This document shows positions 1 through 8,896 of a stretch of DNA of 35,951 nucleotides, piece after piece. Position 1 is the first letter of the stretch; the number at the start of each line of letters is the position of its first letter. The notes below the pieces were generated by a model. It saw nothing but the letters and a program-made list of their open reading frames with translations. It was not told where the DNA came from and did not search any database. Made by a program: the position numbers and the translations under genes. The stretch is from a virus: positions 1 to 35,951 of the IMG/VR virus record IMGVR_UViG_3300005541_000015; one strand, written 5' to 3'.

Positions 1-3000
1 TTCTGGCCCTTGCCGGTGCCGGAAACGATCGCCACCGGAGCCCCGATCGTGTGTGCCGAGAAACTGGCCGTCGAATCGGTCAGCGTGTTGGCGGTTGCCG
101 AGGTCACGGTGCCGGTGATCGTGCCGAGTTCGCTGGTACTGTCGATTCCATCGGCCGTGCCTTGCCCGCTCAGGTGAACCAGTCCGCTCGCACCGCCCAA
201 CAGAGGCCGCCGCCTGCCAGAAACCGGGTAGACGGCTCCCGACGCCATCGGCTCATGCCACTGGGTTAACCACCATGCCCCGGTACGCATCGAGAAGGTC
301 AATGCCTGCTGCGGATAGTTCGACGTGTCGCCTACGAGACAGACGGCAAAATGCACGACTTCGGTCACCGGATCGCACTTCACCCAGAAATGGCTGCTCT
401 TGGAGAGGTCGATCTTGCCGTCCCGCCAATAGTCCTGCACGGCGTCAGAAAGCGGCTGGACCTGCATGAGTGCGTTGCTGCCCACCTGCCGAGCAGGCAT
501 CATCGCATAGGCACCCTCCTGATCCATGAAAAACGCTATGTCGTCGTTCATGTCGCCGCAGAACTTGTTGAACGCTCCACGTTCGGCCGCCAGGCTGGCG
601 TAGCCGTCGAACAGCGGGTTCGACGTGTAATCGAATCGCAACAGGTGCTGCGACATCATAATGTACATGTAGCCGCCGTAGACGATCAGGCCCACGATCT
701 CGTCGTCACGAATCGTGAAGGTCTGCACCTTGATGGTGTTCGTGACCGGCACGCTTTCTGGTTCGAATGACTCCGAGAAGTAAATCTGGTTCCGCTCGGC
801 AGGTGCCGGTCGAATGAGGTAGCTGATGCCGGAAGCGTTGGCCCCGAGGTACGGCGTGTCGAGCGTGAGCTGACTCGGAGCCACGTAGCCAATAAGGAGC
901 GACGTATCTGCCGTAATGGTCGAGACAGGCGTGTTCGCCAAGGCACCACCGAACGTGATTGTGAACGGGCCGCCGACACTTCCGCTGACCGTTACGTTTC
1001 CCGAACCGATGGTCGACAGTCCCTGGAGGTCCGACTGGATTGTGGCCGCCGTGGCGTTGTAGGCGATGGCCGAGGTTGTCTGCCCGGCATAGCTCAACGT
1101 GAACGTACCGCCTGTCGCACCGTAGAGCGTGAGCGTTTGCACGCCGCTGGCTCCGGGCGTGCCTTGCACGATGATGGCCGTCGTGACGATGCCGCCCAGG
1201 AGAGACGCCGTGTTGACCGTCAAAAGAGGCTGCGAGACGCCGCCCAGGCTTCCCGTGAACGTGCAAATGTACGACAAGGCCGACGGCGACGACACGCTGA
1301 ATGTTCCGGCGCCGCAGGCTGCGATCAGTGCGGCCTGCACGGCCGAAGCCGAAGCGTTCCATGCAATCGCCGCTGTCGTGTTGGCTCCCTGCGTGATCGT
1401 GAACGTGCCGCCGCTTGTGCCAGGCGGCAGGGTGATCTGCTGAACCTCGTTGACCGTCGCACCGCCGCCGCCGCCAGACCCGTAGGTGATGATCTGGTCT
1501 TCGATGTTCAGTTCGACATAGGGCGTTCCCTGGAGCTGATACTGAACGCCGCTCGACGGCGGCACGGGAGCCGTGTTGGTCGTCATCAACGGCAGCGCTT
1601 CGCCTTGCAAAGCTCCGGTGAACACCACCTGCCAGACCATGATATTGGCCTGGTTGATGTCGTCGTAGACCGTGCAGTTACCGCTGCCAATCGAGGGGAG
1701 CGCCTGCACGATCGGCGTGAGGTCGGCACCCTTCGGGTACGTTCCGGGGATCACGTTGATGGGCGGCGTCGTATGCCCATTGAACGTCAACGTGAACTGG
1801 CCGCCGAGGATGTTCGAGTTGTTGTAGCCTGCCGCCGCACCGGCCGCGGTAATCAGCGGTTCGAAGCCGATCAGTTGCGTCTGCGAAACGCCGCCGCCCG
1901 AGCCGCCCGTAGGTCCGCCGGCCACCAATTCCTTGACGGTCGCAGGAATGCCGCTCAAGAGCGATCTGTTGGCGGTCATCAGGTCGATCGCCTGATCGCC
2001 CTTGCCGTTGACGAACGTCACCGTATAGACCAAGCCAGAGAGCGTGACGTTGCAGTTGTTGGCACCGATCGAGCTCAACGCCTGCAGGTTGGTTTGAAGC
2101 GTGGCGGCCGGGATGTTGTAGGCGTTGTTGACCGTGGTCTGGGCGTCGAGAGTCACCGTAAACGTGCCGCCAGTTGCCGCCGGCAGCGTGATTGTCTGAA
2201 CTTCGTTGGCAGGAGCCGCACCGGCGATCGTCACAGCCACCGCAGGTGCTTGCGGCGAAACTGCGTCGATGAGGTATCCCCTCGGAGCGTTCGAACCGTA
2301 GAAGTAGCGGCCGACCATTTGCACGGTCCACTGCGAGCCGGTGCCGACAACCAGCGTCGAGCCGTTGACGACTTGCACGGTGCCGAGCGTGTAGAGCACA
2401 TCGCCAGCATAGAAGGCACGCCCCTGAAACCAAACGACGGATTTCTTGTTAGTGGGTGGCGGGATGAACCGCACCATGTCGGCCGAGCCGTCGTCGTTGT
2501 AGACCTGGGCGATGCTCGTCGTGTCCTGAAGGGCCTGTTGCTCGAGGGCTAGGTCGGTGAACGTATCGGTGTAGGTCGTGATACTGGTCGTCGAAATGAC
2601 GGCAACCCGGTAAATCACGTTGGCCCCGTTGCTCACGGTTCGCCAGAGTTCAACGGCCGTGATCCGGCTCGTCTCTCCCGACCAGACGAATGTCCAGTTG
2701 AAAGTATCGCTGTCGGCCGCAATGATCGACGTGACCGGCGAGAGCGAACTGTAGCGTCCCAGCCAATCGACATAGCGATAGTAGAAGTTGTAGGTGCCTG
2801 CCGTCGCACCGCCGCCGCCTGGCGTGTGCGTGACGCCGGGAGCCGAAACCGGTGCCTTGATGCCCAGGTTGTACGCCGAGGCTGCCAGTCCGTCCCAAAG
2901 GATTCCCTGATCGACCCCGTTAACGCCGATCAGCGAGCCATCTGGAACCTTGCAGAACTGAAACGGCTCGAAGGGATTCTTCTTGACGAGAACCGGGGCG

Positions 3001-3359
3001 CCGCCAGTCGTGCCAGAGAACAACGGTGTCGCCGTCGTCTTGAACTCGATCGGAACAGAGTCGCTTGTGAAACCGGACAGAACGCTCGCCACATAACCAA
3101 TGTACGTGCCGGGAGCGAGCGAGAGATTCACGGTGCCGTTGCCGACACGGCTGCCGGCGTTCGAGAACGTCAGACCCGATCCGGTGTCGAGGGCAACCCA
3201 GACCGTGTTCGTCGCACCGCCGCTCGAGTTGCCGATGGTCGCCACGCCGCCGCTGCCGTCGTGGTTGTCTGCCACGACCAGCGTGCAGACATTCGGATCG
3301 GAGCCGATGATCGTGCCAGCACCGGCGTTGAAGAATCGTTGTCCCCAGAACCGAGCCAC
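1..3359 (-). CDS. Large tail/virion protein with tandem Ig-like repeats, C-terminal end beyond the window
   Basis: Reading the minus strand from a GTG at 3359 gives one uninterrupted frame of about 1119 codons to the left edge. An AGGAGG ribosome-binding site lies 6 nt before the GTG. The N-terminal third is Gly/Ser/Thr-rich beta-type sequence (starts ARFWGQRFFNAG). Residues about 385-830 contain four related blocks of about 100 residues. Each opens with a pattern like NEVQxITL, then GGTFTxT, then a TxxQxxLQxLxxIGxxNxxV segment and an ending like TxxTSLL. Blocks begin near residues 385, 490, 637 and 740. The last 280 residues (RDDEIVGLIVYGG, FWVKCDPVTEVVHF, GAWWLTQW) read like a beta-propeller or podoviral tail-surface protein. 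It is last in the virion operon as seen here. A structural or receptor-contacting role is inferred from position and composition. No catalytic motif is visible. Confidence 0.85.
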   Translation of the reverse strand, partial: MARFWGQRFFNAGAGTIIGSDPNVCTLVVADNHDGSGGVATIGNSSGGATNTVWVALDTGSGLTFSNAGSRVGNGTVNLSLAPGTYIGYVASVLSGFTSDSVPIEFKTTATPLFSGTTGGAPVLVKKNPFEPFQFCKVPDGSLIGVNGVDQGILWDGLAASAYNLGIKAPVSAPGVTHTPGGGGATAGTYNFYYRYVDWLGRYSSLSPVTSIIAADSDTFNWTFVWSGETSRITAVELWRTVSNGANVIYRVAVISTTSITTYTDTFTDLALEQQALQDTTSIAQVYNDDGSADMVRFIPPPTNKKSVVWFQGRAFYAGDVLYTLGTVQVVNGSTLVVGTGSQWTVQMVGRYFYGSNAPRGYLIDAVSPQAPAVAVTIAGAAPANEVQTITLPAATGGTFTVTLDAQTTVNNAYNIPAATLQTNLQALSSIGANNCNVTLSGLVYTVTFVNGKGDQAIDLMTANRSLLSGIPATVKELVAGGPTGGSGGGVSQTQLIGFEPLITAAGAAAGYNNSNILGGQFTLTFNGHTTPPINVIPGTYPKGADLTPIVQALPSIGSGNCTVYDDINQANIMVWQVVFTGALQGEALPLMTTNTAPVPPSSGVQYQLQGTPYVELNIEDQIITYGSGGGGGATVNEVQQITLPPGTSGGTFTITQGANTTAAIAWNASASAVQAALIAACGAGTFSVSSPSALSYICTFTGSLGGVSQPLLTVNTASLLGGIVTTAIIVQGTPGASGVQTLTLYGATGGTFTLSYAGQTTSAIAYNATAATIQSDLQGLSTIGSGNVTVSGSVGGPFTITFGGALANTPVSTITADTSLLIGYVAPSQLTLDTPYLGANASGISYLIRPAPAERNQIYFSESFEPESVPVTNTIKVQTFTIRDDEIVGLIVYGGYMYIMMSQHLLRFDYTSNPLFDGYASLAAERGAFNKFCGDMNDDIAFFMDQEGAYAMMPARQVGSNALMQVQPLSDAVQDYWRDGKIDLSKSSHFWVKCDPVTEVVHFAVCLVGDTSNYPQQALTFSMRTGAWWLTQWHEPMASGAVYPVSGRRRPLLGGASGLVHLSGQGTADGIDSTSELGTITGTVTSATANTLTDSTASFSAHTIGAPVAIVSGTGKGQ

Positions 3360-3369
3360 CGACCGCCTC

Positions 3370-4785
3370 CTAGCTTAGCACGATGGCCGAGCGATCCCCT
3401 GAGGCATCGACCGTTGCCGTGACGCGTGCCGTTGCCACCCCGATGCCGGCATAGATTTCCGTACCCGTGCCGGCATCGGTGATAACCCCGACGGTCGTCG
3501 AAGCGACGTAACGCCACGCCAGCCTTGGCGTGATTCCGGTTTCGATGGCGTTCGCCCGATCGAGCAGCGCATCGGCTGCGGCATTCAGGGCCGTGGCGTT
3601 CGGTGCGTTCACAAGGTCAACTCGACCGCTGGTATCAACGACAAGAGCGGCTGCAACGCTGCCCACGAAAGGCTCGATCGTCACGGCTGCCGAACAGGTC
3701 ACAGTCTGCGTCTTGATCGTCTGAAGATCGGCAGGAAGATTTCCGGTAACGTCGGTCGAGGCTAAGGTCACGGCGTACTTCGTTCCGACCTGCTGCGGTG
3801 AACCGATCTGTGTGTGCAAGGCCGAGTTGCCGTATGTGCCGTTATTCAAGATCGCGTAACCATCGCCCGTCTGTGGAGTGTTGCCCGTGTAGGTCGTGAG
3901 CGTATCGACGTTGCTGACGTGGCCGCCGGCCGTGATCCCCAAGGCCGCGAAGTTGGCGGGAAACGCTTGGGTCAAGCTGTAGCCCGTCTTGTCGCTGACG
4001 GTGCCGGCGGTGACGGCCAGGTTCGCGTCGGTCTTTGGCGAATCGCCTTCCAGCACCGTGTATACGCTGGTGGCATCGGGGTTCGTTGTCCAGGCCCGAT
4101 CGACCGTCAGCACCGTTCCCGTGTTGCTCACGATCACGCGGCATTGGTTTGCCCCAGTCCCGCTGGTGATCTTCACGCGGCAGCCGGCCAGCGCGTTCGC
4201 CGTCCAGGCTTGTCCGGTATCGGTGAGCGTCGAGGCGCCGCCGGCCGTGGCGGTGCCGGAGTAGAACTTGGGCGAATCGCTGGCCACCAGCGAAACCTTG
4301 CCCGCGCTGACGAGCAGCTGATCCGTTCCACTGCCGCTCGTCAGCAGGCTCGCATTCCTCGTGCAGGCCGTATTCGGCAGCGCGCTCATCCCGCCATGAA
4401 CGCCGTCCTGGTTGTCCCAGCCGGTGAGCTCGATTTCGAGTGGCAGCGGAGCCATGTTCGTGGCTCCCTTCAGGTGCGCCGAGACCACGCGACCGTTGCC
4501 GCTGGCCAGCGCCGCGTTGGGCAGGTCCAGCCGGTACCAGCCGGGCATGTTGGTCGAGTCGATTTCCTTGAATCCACCGCTGGACCAGGCCGAGTTGACG
4601 GCGGCGAGCGTGGCCAGCGTGATTGCCACGCTGCCGGCGTTCGCGCCGGTGAACGAGTAATAGGCCACCAGGCCCGCCGAGTTGTAGACCAGCCCCGTCA
4701 GCCCCGATCCATCGGTCTTCGACGAATCGAGAATGAAGACATTCACGCTTTGCGATGTGGCGGCAGCGACGATCGAAAGCTTCAT
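3370..4785 (-). CDS. Phage tail/fibre structural protein
   Basis: 471 residues, starting ATG with GAGG about 7 nt upstream. The N-terminal 110 residues (SVNVFILDSSKTDGSGLTGL, then GWYRLDLPNAAL, then HLKGATNMAPLPLEIEL) match the domain seen in many phage tail proteins, in which a ligand-like beta-sandwich precedes variable repeats. The rest is low in charge, rich in Ala, Thr and Gly, and contains a short segment TGTGANQCRVIVSNTGTVLTVDRAW that recurs in phage tail-fibre domains. No enzyme motif is seen. It lies 10 nt downstream of the lectin-like tail gene and 10 nt upstream of the large Ig-repeat protein. The family resemblance is from memory of the pattern; the exact role is inferred. Confidence 0.72.
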   Translation of the reverse strand: MKLSIVAAATSQSVNVFILDSSKTDGSGLTGLVYNSAGLVAYYSFTGANAGSVAITLATLAAVNSAWSSGGFKEIDSTNMPGWYRLDLPNAALASGNGRVVSAHLKGATNMAPLPLEIELTGWDNQDGVHGGMSALPNTACTRNASLLTSGSGTDQLLVSAGKVSLVASDSPKFYSGTATAGGASTLTDTGQAWTANALAGCRVKITSGTGANQCRVIVSNTGTVLTVDRAWTTNPDATSVYTVLEGDSPKTDANLAVTAGTVSDKTGYSLTQAFPANFAALGITAGGHVSNVDTLTTYTGNTPQTGDGYAILNNGTYGNSALHTQIGSPQQVGTKYAVTLASTDVTGNLPADLQTIKTQTVTCSAAVTIEPFVGSVAAALVVDTSGRVDLVNAPNATALNAAADALLDRANAIETGITPRLAWRYVASTTVGVITDAGTGTEIYAGIGVATARVTATVDASGDRSAIVLS

Positions 4786-4794
4786 GGTCTTACC

Positions 4795-5958
4795 TCAGCC
4801 CCTCGCCCCCCCGGCCATGCCGGGATGCACCAGCATTCCTCCGCCGCCGCCGGTGCTCACGACGCCGTTGATCGTGGCTCCAGAAAAGCTCGCAAGCTGG
4901 TAGCCGTTGGCCGAGTTGAACTGCACCGAGAGCTTGAAGTAACGGCCCGAAGGATTGGCCTGGCCCTGCATCGAAGCGGTCGTGAGCCATGAGCCGTTCA
5001 GGCTCGGTGGGTTGCTGTCGCTGGCCCCGTATTGAAACTTTGTCGTGCCGAACCCGATCTGATAGTACGGACCCCAATGGTCGGTCACGTCGTGCTGGAA
5101 ATCCTGAAACGCACTCATTGTCCAGGTCGTGCCGTTCGCGCCGCTGTCGAGCACGAGTGAGGCCGTGGGCGAGGTCGTGTCGTAGGGGTTCGTGTTGCGG
5201 ATGAAATCGACCGTGCCGCGTGAATGCGTCGAGACGTTCGAGGCCGTCGTTCCGACCCGAAGCGTCGAACCGAGATTGGCGTTGGTCCCGGAGTAAATCT
5301 GCGTCCAGTTCTTCGAGTCGGAAGACATGTACGCAGTGAACGTCGTCCCCGATTTCACCATCCGGATGAAGAGCATCCCGCCGACATAGTGAATGCCGGC
5401 GGTGATCGGCGCCGCGGTATCGGTATTCGAGCCAGCGACCGTGTTGCGAGCAAAGAGCGCATATTTTCCGTTCCCGACATTCGCGGATGTGGGATCGAGG
5501 CCGCCGCACGTGAAGCCCGCGCGAAAATACGACGTCGTGTTGGTAGGATCCTGCGCGAGCAGATCGAAGCCGGCATAGGTCTGATTCTCCGGCGGCCCGC
5601 CTCCGCCGGTGCAATAAATATCGAAGTCGCCCGTGATGCTCTGGTAGATCAACGGGCCATCGGTCGTCGCGCCGCTCCAATCGTGTCCTACGGCGCTCTG
5701 GATGTAGAGCCGGCTTTTCCAGCTGGTGTTTTCGTCCAGGGACATCAGATTGGCATTGTTCAAAATCGACCACGATCCGAGCGACGTGCCGCTTGACCAG
5801 GTTTGCGTGGTGTCGAATTCTGAGTCGGCAAAAATCGACTGCGGCGAAAGCTCGATACGCCGGGCAAAGGCGTTGGCATCTTTGGCGGCGCGCACGTTGG
5901 TCCCGAGGGACCAGCCCGAAAGCGAAGGGTCGAAGAAAAATGGAATCGTGGCCGACAT
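4795..5958 (-). CDS. Tail fibre-like protein with a concanavalin A-like lectin fold
   Basis: 387 residues with a GGGAG site before the ATG. The middle section (SITGDFDIYCTG near residue 130, TYAGFDLLAQDP, SYFRAGFTCGG, FIRMVKSGTTFTAYMSSDSKNW, and VGTTASNVST) follows the order of strands typical of LamG/DUF1349 laminin-G-like jelly rolls, including the aromatic SxDSKNWT stretch. Such domains bind sugars. The C-terminal part (residues about 260-375) is a second beta-rich domain ending in a Gly-rich tail. A virion-borne, sugar-binding fibre or baseplate appendage is the best guess. It could also be a decoration protein. No signal peptide is present, in keeping with a virion protein. Confidence 0.65.
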   Translation of the reverse strand: MSATIPFFFDPSLSGWSLGTNVRAAKDANAFARRIELSPQSIFADSEFDTTQTWSSGTSLGSWSILNNANLMSLDENTSWKSRLYIQSAVGHDWSGATTDGPLIYQSITGDFDIYCTGGGGPPENQTYAGFDLLAQDPTNTTSYFRAGFTCGGLDPTSANVGNGKYALFARNTVAGSNTDTAAPITAGIHYVGGMLFIRMVKSGTTFTAYMSSDSKNWTQIYSGTNANLGSTLRVGTTASNVSTHSRGTVDFIRNTNPYDTTSPTASLVLDSGANGTTWTMSAFQDFQHDVTDHWGPYYQIGFGTTKFQYGASDSNPPSLNGSWLTTASMQGQANPSGRYFKLSVQFNSANGYQLASFSGATINGVVSTGGGGGMLVHPGMAGGARG

Positions 5959-5969
5959 GCGACTCCCGG

Positions 5970-6326
5970 CTAAATGTCGTTGACGGGAATCGTTGCTGTC
6001 GCCATCTTCCCGACCACGTAGGCGGCAACAAGCACTGCCTGAATGATCGAGTTCGCATCCGCCTTGTCGGCGGCCGTGAAGCGCGACGCCGACGCTGTGT
6101 CATAAGCCGCGCTCGCGGGAAGAACACATGCTGAGATCAGCGTTTGTACGGCGGCCTGCGTTGTGGCGTTATCCGGGATTGACGCAGTGAGTCCGAACTG
6201 CGTCAGAAGCGTTGTAAGCGGACTCGATGCGCTTGCGTACTGGTTTGAGAGCGCAAGTTCCGTTTTGGCGATCGTCGCCAATCCGCTGCCAAGTTGCCCA
6301 GCGGTGTTCAGGTCTTTCAGTGCCAT
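5970..6326 (-). CDS. Small conserved-looking hypothetical in tail operon
   Basis: 118 residues, mostly helical, Ala/Thr/Ser rich, with no cysteine motif except one Cys near residue 67. GGAG lies 6 nt before the ATG. It starts MALKDLNTAGQLGSG and ends KMATATIPVNDI. A hydrophobic stretch near residues 95-110 (IIQAVLVAAYVVGKMA) could be a buried helix or a weak membrane segment. It sits between the lectin-like fibre gene and a run of very small genes. I do not recognise the family. A minor structural or assembly role is only suggested by position. Confidence 0.6.
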   Translation of the reverse strand: MALKDLNTAGQLGSGLATIAKTELALSNQYASASSPLTTLLTQFGLTASIPDNATTQAAVQTLISACVLPASAAYDTASASRFTAADKADANSIIQAVLVAAYVVGKMATATIPVNDI

Positions 6327-6329
6327 GAC

Positions 6330-6383
6330 TTACTCCGATGCCTTTCGATACTTGCCGCGGCCGGTGCGTTCAACTTCGTTCAC
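6330..6383 (-). CDS. Possible 17-residue coupled micro-gene
   Basis: A GTG overlaps the TGA of the preceding gene as GTGA and opens a frame encoding VNEVERTGRGKYRKASE. This frame stops 3 nt before the next ATG, and the GGAG within its last codons is also the ribosome-binding site of that next gene. It might be a real basic peptide or only a translational-coupling leader. Its support is limited to the overlap and the close spacing. Confidence 0.28.
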   Translation of the reverse strand: MNEVERTGRGKYRKASE

Positions 6384-6538
6384 TGCTTCGCCGCCTCCAA
6401 CTTGTCTTCGATCTCATCCGGCAACGCGGACCAAAGGTCGATGCCGGCAAGTTGAAACCAATAGCCGGCTGCCCGGTCGTCAGCGTGAGCTTGAACGGGA
6501 TCGGGTGATTCGTGCTGTTCTGTTGCCGGAGCATTCAT
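6380..6538 (-). CDS. Small acidic hypothetical protein
   Basis: 52 residues starting MNAPATEQHESPDPVQAHAD and ending EIEDKLEAAKQ. The middle holds a compact aromatic patch (AAGYWFQLAGIDLWSALPDEI) that looks like a real amphipathic helix-turn-helix packing unit, not random translation. It starts 3 nt after the stop of a 20-codon frame. There is no strong ribosome-binding site, so coupling to upstream translation is likely. Function unknown. Confidence 0.5.
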   Translation of the reverse strand: MNAPATEQHESPDPVQAHADDRAAGYWFQLAGIDLWSALPDEIEDKLEAAKQ

Positions 6539-6541
6539 GTC

Positions 6542-6604
6542 TCAACTGTGAGCCGCGTAGTATTCGTCGCTGGCGACGAAACCGACAACCATGTTCTCGT
6601 TCAT
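6542..6604 (-). CDS. Possible 20-residue coupled micro-gene
   Basis: The ATG overlaps the TGA of the upstream gene (ATGA) and opens MNENMVVGFVASDEYYAAHS before a TGA. The next gene begins 3 nt further on. The unbroken series of overlaps on both sides is the reason to list it. The alternative is that it is simply a coupling spacer. Confidence 0.35.
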   Translation of the reverse strand: MNENMVVGFVASDEYYAAHS

Positions 6605-6897
6605 AGAAAACCGTTCCCTGCCCTGATCGTGCCGTCCGCCTGCTGGAACACAAGCCACTCCTCGTTCGGAGCGTTGAAGTGGATCATCGAGTAGACCGCA
6701 CCGCTCACCGGAGCGATTCCGTTGGCGAACGTGCCTGGCCGAACGCCGCCCCGGCATTCCATCATGCCACCCGATTTGCACATCATGTTGATCTGCTCCT
6801 GGGCGCCGCCGGCAAGAATGTCCCGAGGGTCCGCCAGCGTGTGCAGCCCAGGAAAATCCGTGGCGTCGGTCTGCACGATCGGGTTGATTCCACCCAT
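6601..6897 (-). CDS. Small hypothetical virion-operon protein
   Basis: 98 residues, starting MGGINPIVQTDATDFPGLHT directly after the stop of the adaptor-like gene (1 nt gap). Three Met/Cys-rich positions appear around INMMCKSGGMMECRGGVRPG. The C-terminal half (AVYSMIHFNAPNEEWLVFQQADGTIRAG) has the alternating pattern of beta strands. It probably belongs to the head-tail or tail complex by position. I do not recognise the family. Confidence 0.6.
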   Translation of the reverse strand: MGGINPIVQTDATDFPGLHTLADPRDILAGGAQEQINMMCKSGGMMECRGGVRPGTFANGIAPVSGAVYSMIHFNAPNEEWLVFQQADGTIRAGNGFL

Positions 6898-6898
6898 G

Positions 6899-8089
6899 TC
6901 ACGGCACCGATGGCGGGGTGTAAGGCATGTATTTCAACGTCGGACGCACAGGCATCAGCCCGGCGTCCATGAATCGCTCGCTCAGGAACGGCAGGTCGGC
7001 CTCGAAGGCCAGCTTCAGTGATTCCTGAAACGCTCCGCGGACGGCCATAACGTTCGCTCGATCTTTCTTGTTGGCAATCTCCAACTCGATGCCACGCTCC
7101 AGCGGAGTGAGCATGTGCTGGGCGAAGTCGATCGGATCGGAGATCAGGTAGCCGGCCGCCGTGTAGGCGTTGACCAGCGGCGTGACCGTCGTGAGTTGCG
7201 TGGGCGATTGCACCGAGGCGATCGTTGCCTGCTCCTGGTAGGGGTTCAGGCCGTCGCGGCCCGTGGGCACGGTCGAGTTGATGCTGAACCGAATCGCCGC
7301 TCCGACGTGCGCCTGGATGAATGCCGTGCCGGCGCCGGTGACGGTCGTCGATGCCGCGGACGCTGTAACAGTCCCTTGGTTGTCGGGCTTCGGGATGCCG
7401 GTGCGGTTGATCGGCCTCGGCAGCCGCTGATACATAAAGTCGTAGGTGTTCGACAGATTCGGGTAAGGCCACACGGCAACGACTCGGCCGCCGATCGTCG
7501 TCGGGTCGCCGATGACCGTCCAACGGGTCGGCGTCCCGGTGCTGCCGCCGCCGACGCCCTGCCGTTCGAGGAGATTCCATTCCTCAGGGTCGATGTACTC
7601 GCTCCACCACCAGAGGACTTCCGGCGACGGCTTGCACATCAGCCGAAAATCCGCCGGCAGCGGATAGAGACTCTGGTACAGGTTGTAGCCCGTTCCTGCC
7701 GCCAGATCGGCCGGTGGGCTGTTGATTGAATCGAGAACTAGCGTCGTGCCGCCGCCGCCGATGGTCTGATAGGGGATGCGGCTTACGATGTTATTCATCC
7801 GCACGCTGGCGTATCCGCTTCCGGCCCAGGAAGGAAACGTGCCGCCGCTCAGAGTCAACGTGTTCGTGGAAAGCACGTATTGCACGCTGCCCGTGTTGTA
7901 GGGGGCGTGAAAGTCGATGCGGTATTTCTGCCAGAAGTAGTTCCAGTTCCGCCGCAGCGAAACGTCACGGTATGCGTTCTGGATGGCCGCTCGCACAATC
8001 GACTGGTTGCGTGCATCGGGAGCGCCGCCAAGATGGTAGACCATCGTGTCGATGTAGTCGGCGTACAGTTTTGGATCGAAGGCGCTCAT
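6899..8089 (-). CDS. Head-to-tail adaptor or tail-tube-like protein
   Basis: 396 residues. The N-terminal 60 residues are helical (DPKLYADYIDTMVYHLGG, then VRAAIQNAYRDVSLRRNWNY). A beta domain follows, with patterns such as WKY/FHAPY, GGGTTLVLDS and a VTASAASTTVTGAGTAF stretch like those in phage connector and tail-tube proteins. A C-terminal helix (LTPLERGIELEIANKKDRANVM) precedes a Pro-rich tail. The helix-beta-helix layout, the start ATG overlapping the upstream stop (ATGA), and the position after portal suggest the adaptor/tail-tubular class. The T7 gp11-type analogy is inference only. Confidence 0.6.
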   Translation of the reverse strand: MSAFDPKLYADYIDTMVYHLGGAPDARNQSIVRAAIQNAYRDVSLRRNWNYFWQKYRIDFHAPYNTGSVQYVLSTNTLTLSGGTFPSWAGSGYASVRMNNIVSRIPYQTIGGGGTTLVLDSINSPPADLAAGTGYNLYQSLYPLPADFRLMCKPSPEVLWWWSEYIDPEEWNLLERQGVGGGSTGTPTRWTVIGDPTTIGGRVVAVWPYPNLSNTYDFMYQRLPRPINRTGIPKPDNQGTVTASAASTTVTGAGTAFIQAHVGAAIRFSINSTVPTGRDGLNPYQEQATIASVQSPTQLTTVTPLVNAYTAAGYLISDPIDFAQHMLTPLERGIELEIANKKDRANVMAVRGAFQESLKLAFEADLPFLSERFMDAGLMPVRPTLKYMPYTPPSVP

Positions 8090-8601
8090 TCTTTCGGTGC
8101 GCAGCGTTCGATGACTTCCTCACGCAATTCGTTGCGGTCGACCAGGGCCTTAGCCGGGTCGACAGCGATCATCGTTTCGATTTCCTGGTCGATCAGGTCT
8201 TCGGCAAGACGCACTGGCGGTGCAGGCTCCGTCTCGTATGCCGTGTGATTCACGCTGCCACGCATTTGCAGGTTGTGTCGTTTGGCCGCCGCTTTGATGT
8301 CGTCGAGCCCTGATACCCAGCACTCTTGCGGACCAAGGTGTGCCAATGCTCCGCAGTAAATCTTGCCGTTGATGTCGACGCCGCTTTCCTTGGCTTCGTC
8401 CAGGATGTCCTGCGTGTCGAGGTCGTTTTCGTTCAGTCCGTGGTTCGTGATCTTGCCTTCCCAAAAAGCCCGCTCCGTGTTGTTGAGTCCGGGGCTGCGA
8501 CGGCTTGCACAAATGTCGGCAATGCGATCACCGCCGAGTTCGTCGCACGGCTCTCGCTGCTCGTAACCTCGTCCGGTGCAAACGCCGACGACCCGTCTCA
8601 T
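8086..8601 (-). CDS. Hypothetical protein between portal and adaptor
   Basis: 171 residues. Four cysteines are spaced near the N-terminus and middle (VCTGRGY, EPCDELGG, DICASRRS, IYCGALAH), which might bind a metal. The middle (FWEGKITNHGLNENDLDTQDILDEAKESGVDINGK) is a charged helical region, and the C-terminus is strongly acidic/helical. The ATG overlaps the stop of a 32-residue gene (ATGA), and its own stop overlaps the ATG of the adaptor-like gene. It is probably co-translated with both. Family not recognised. Confidence 0.62.
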   Translation of the reverse strand: MRRVVGVCTGRGYEQREPCDELGGDRIADICASRRSPGLNNTERAFWEGKITNHGLNENDLDTQDILDEAKESGVDINGKIYCGALAHLGPQECWVSGLDDIKAAAKRHNLQMRGSVNHTAYETEPAPPVRLAEDLIDQEIETMIAVDPAKALVDRNELREEVIERCAPKE

Positions 8602-8696
8602 GTCCGCCGTACCAATCTTGAGGGAAGAATTTTCTTGACACTCGTGTTCTTGACGATCCGCAATTTGACTCTGCGGATTGATCGCTCAGGTTTCAT
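8598..8696 (-). CDS. Tiny basic protein locked between two overlaps
   Basis: 32 residues, starting MKPERSIRRVKLRIV and ending SRLVRRT, with more than a third Lys/Arg. The ATG overlaps the upstream TGA (ATGA) and its TGA overlaps the next ATG (ATGA), so it fills exactly the gap between its neighbours. That double overlap is the main evidence that it is translated. A DNA- or RNA-binding role is possible from charge alone. Function unknown. Confidence 0.5.
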   Translation of the reverse strand: MKPERSIRRVKLRIVKNTSVKKILPSRLVRRT

Positions 8697-8896
8697 ACGA
8701 GTTCGATCTCCACGTCTTGCCAGAGAACATCAAGCCCCTTCTCGATCGCTTCCTCCGCAGTCCCCGGAGCGATCATCGTTTCGCCAAGCAGCGGACCACG
8801 CTCGAAGACCCGAATCTCCGTGTTGCCTTCGATTTCACGTGTTTCGTACAGCAAGCCACGCTTGCGGCACTTCTCTTTGAACTGCTTCTCGGTCAT
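8693..8896 (-). CDS. Small hypothetical protein downstream of portal
   Basis: 67 residues, starting MTEKQFKEKCRKRGLLYETR, with an alternating beta-rich middle (EIEGNTEIRVFERGPLLGETM) and an acidic helix to the end (TAEEAIEKGLDVLWQDVEIELV). Its ATG overlaps the portal stop by 4 nt, which suggests coupling to portal translation. No family recognised. Confidence 0.65.
   Translation of the reverse strand: MTEKQFKEKCRKRGLLYETREIEGNTEIRVFERGPLLGETMIAPGTAEEAIEKGLDVLWQDVEIELV

Noticed and set aside
1137-2552. Long plus-strand frame (471 codons) over the left-end region
   Set aside because: It is Arg/His-rich and antisense to a continuous minus-strand protein with recognisable repeats and a ribosome-binding site.
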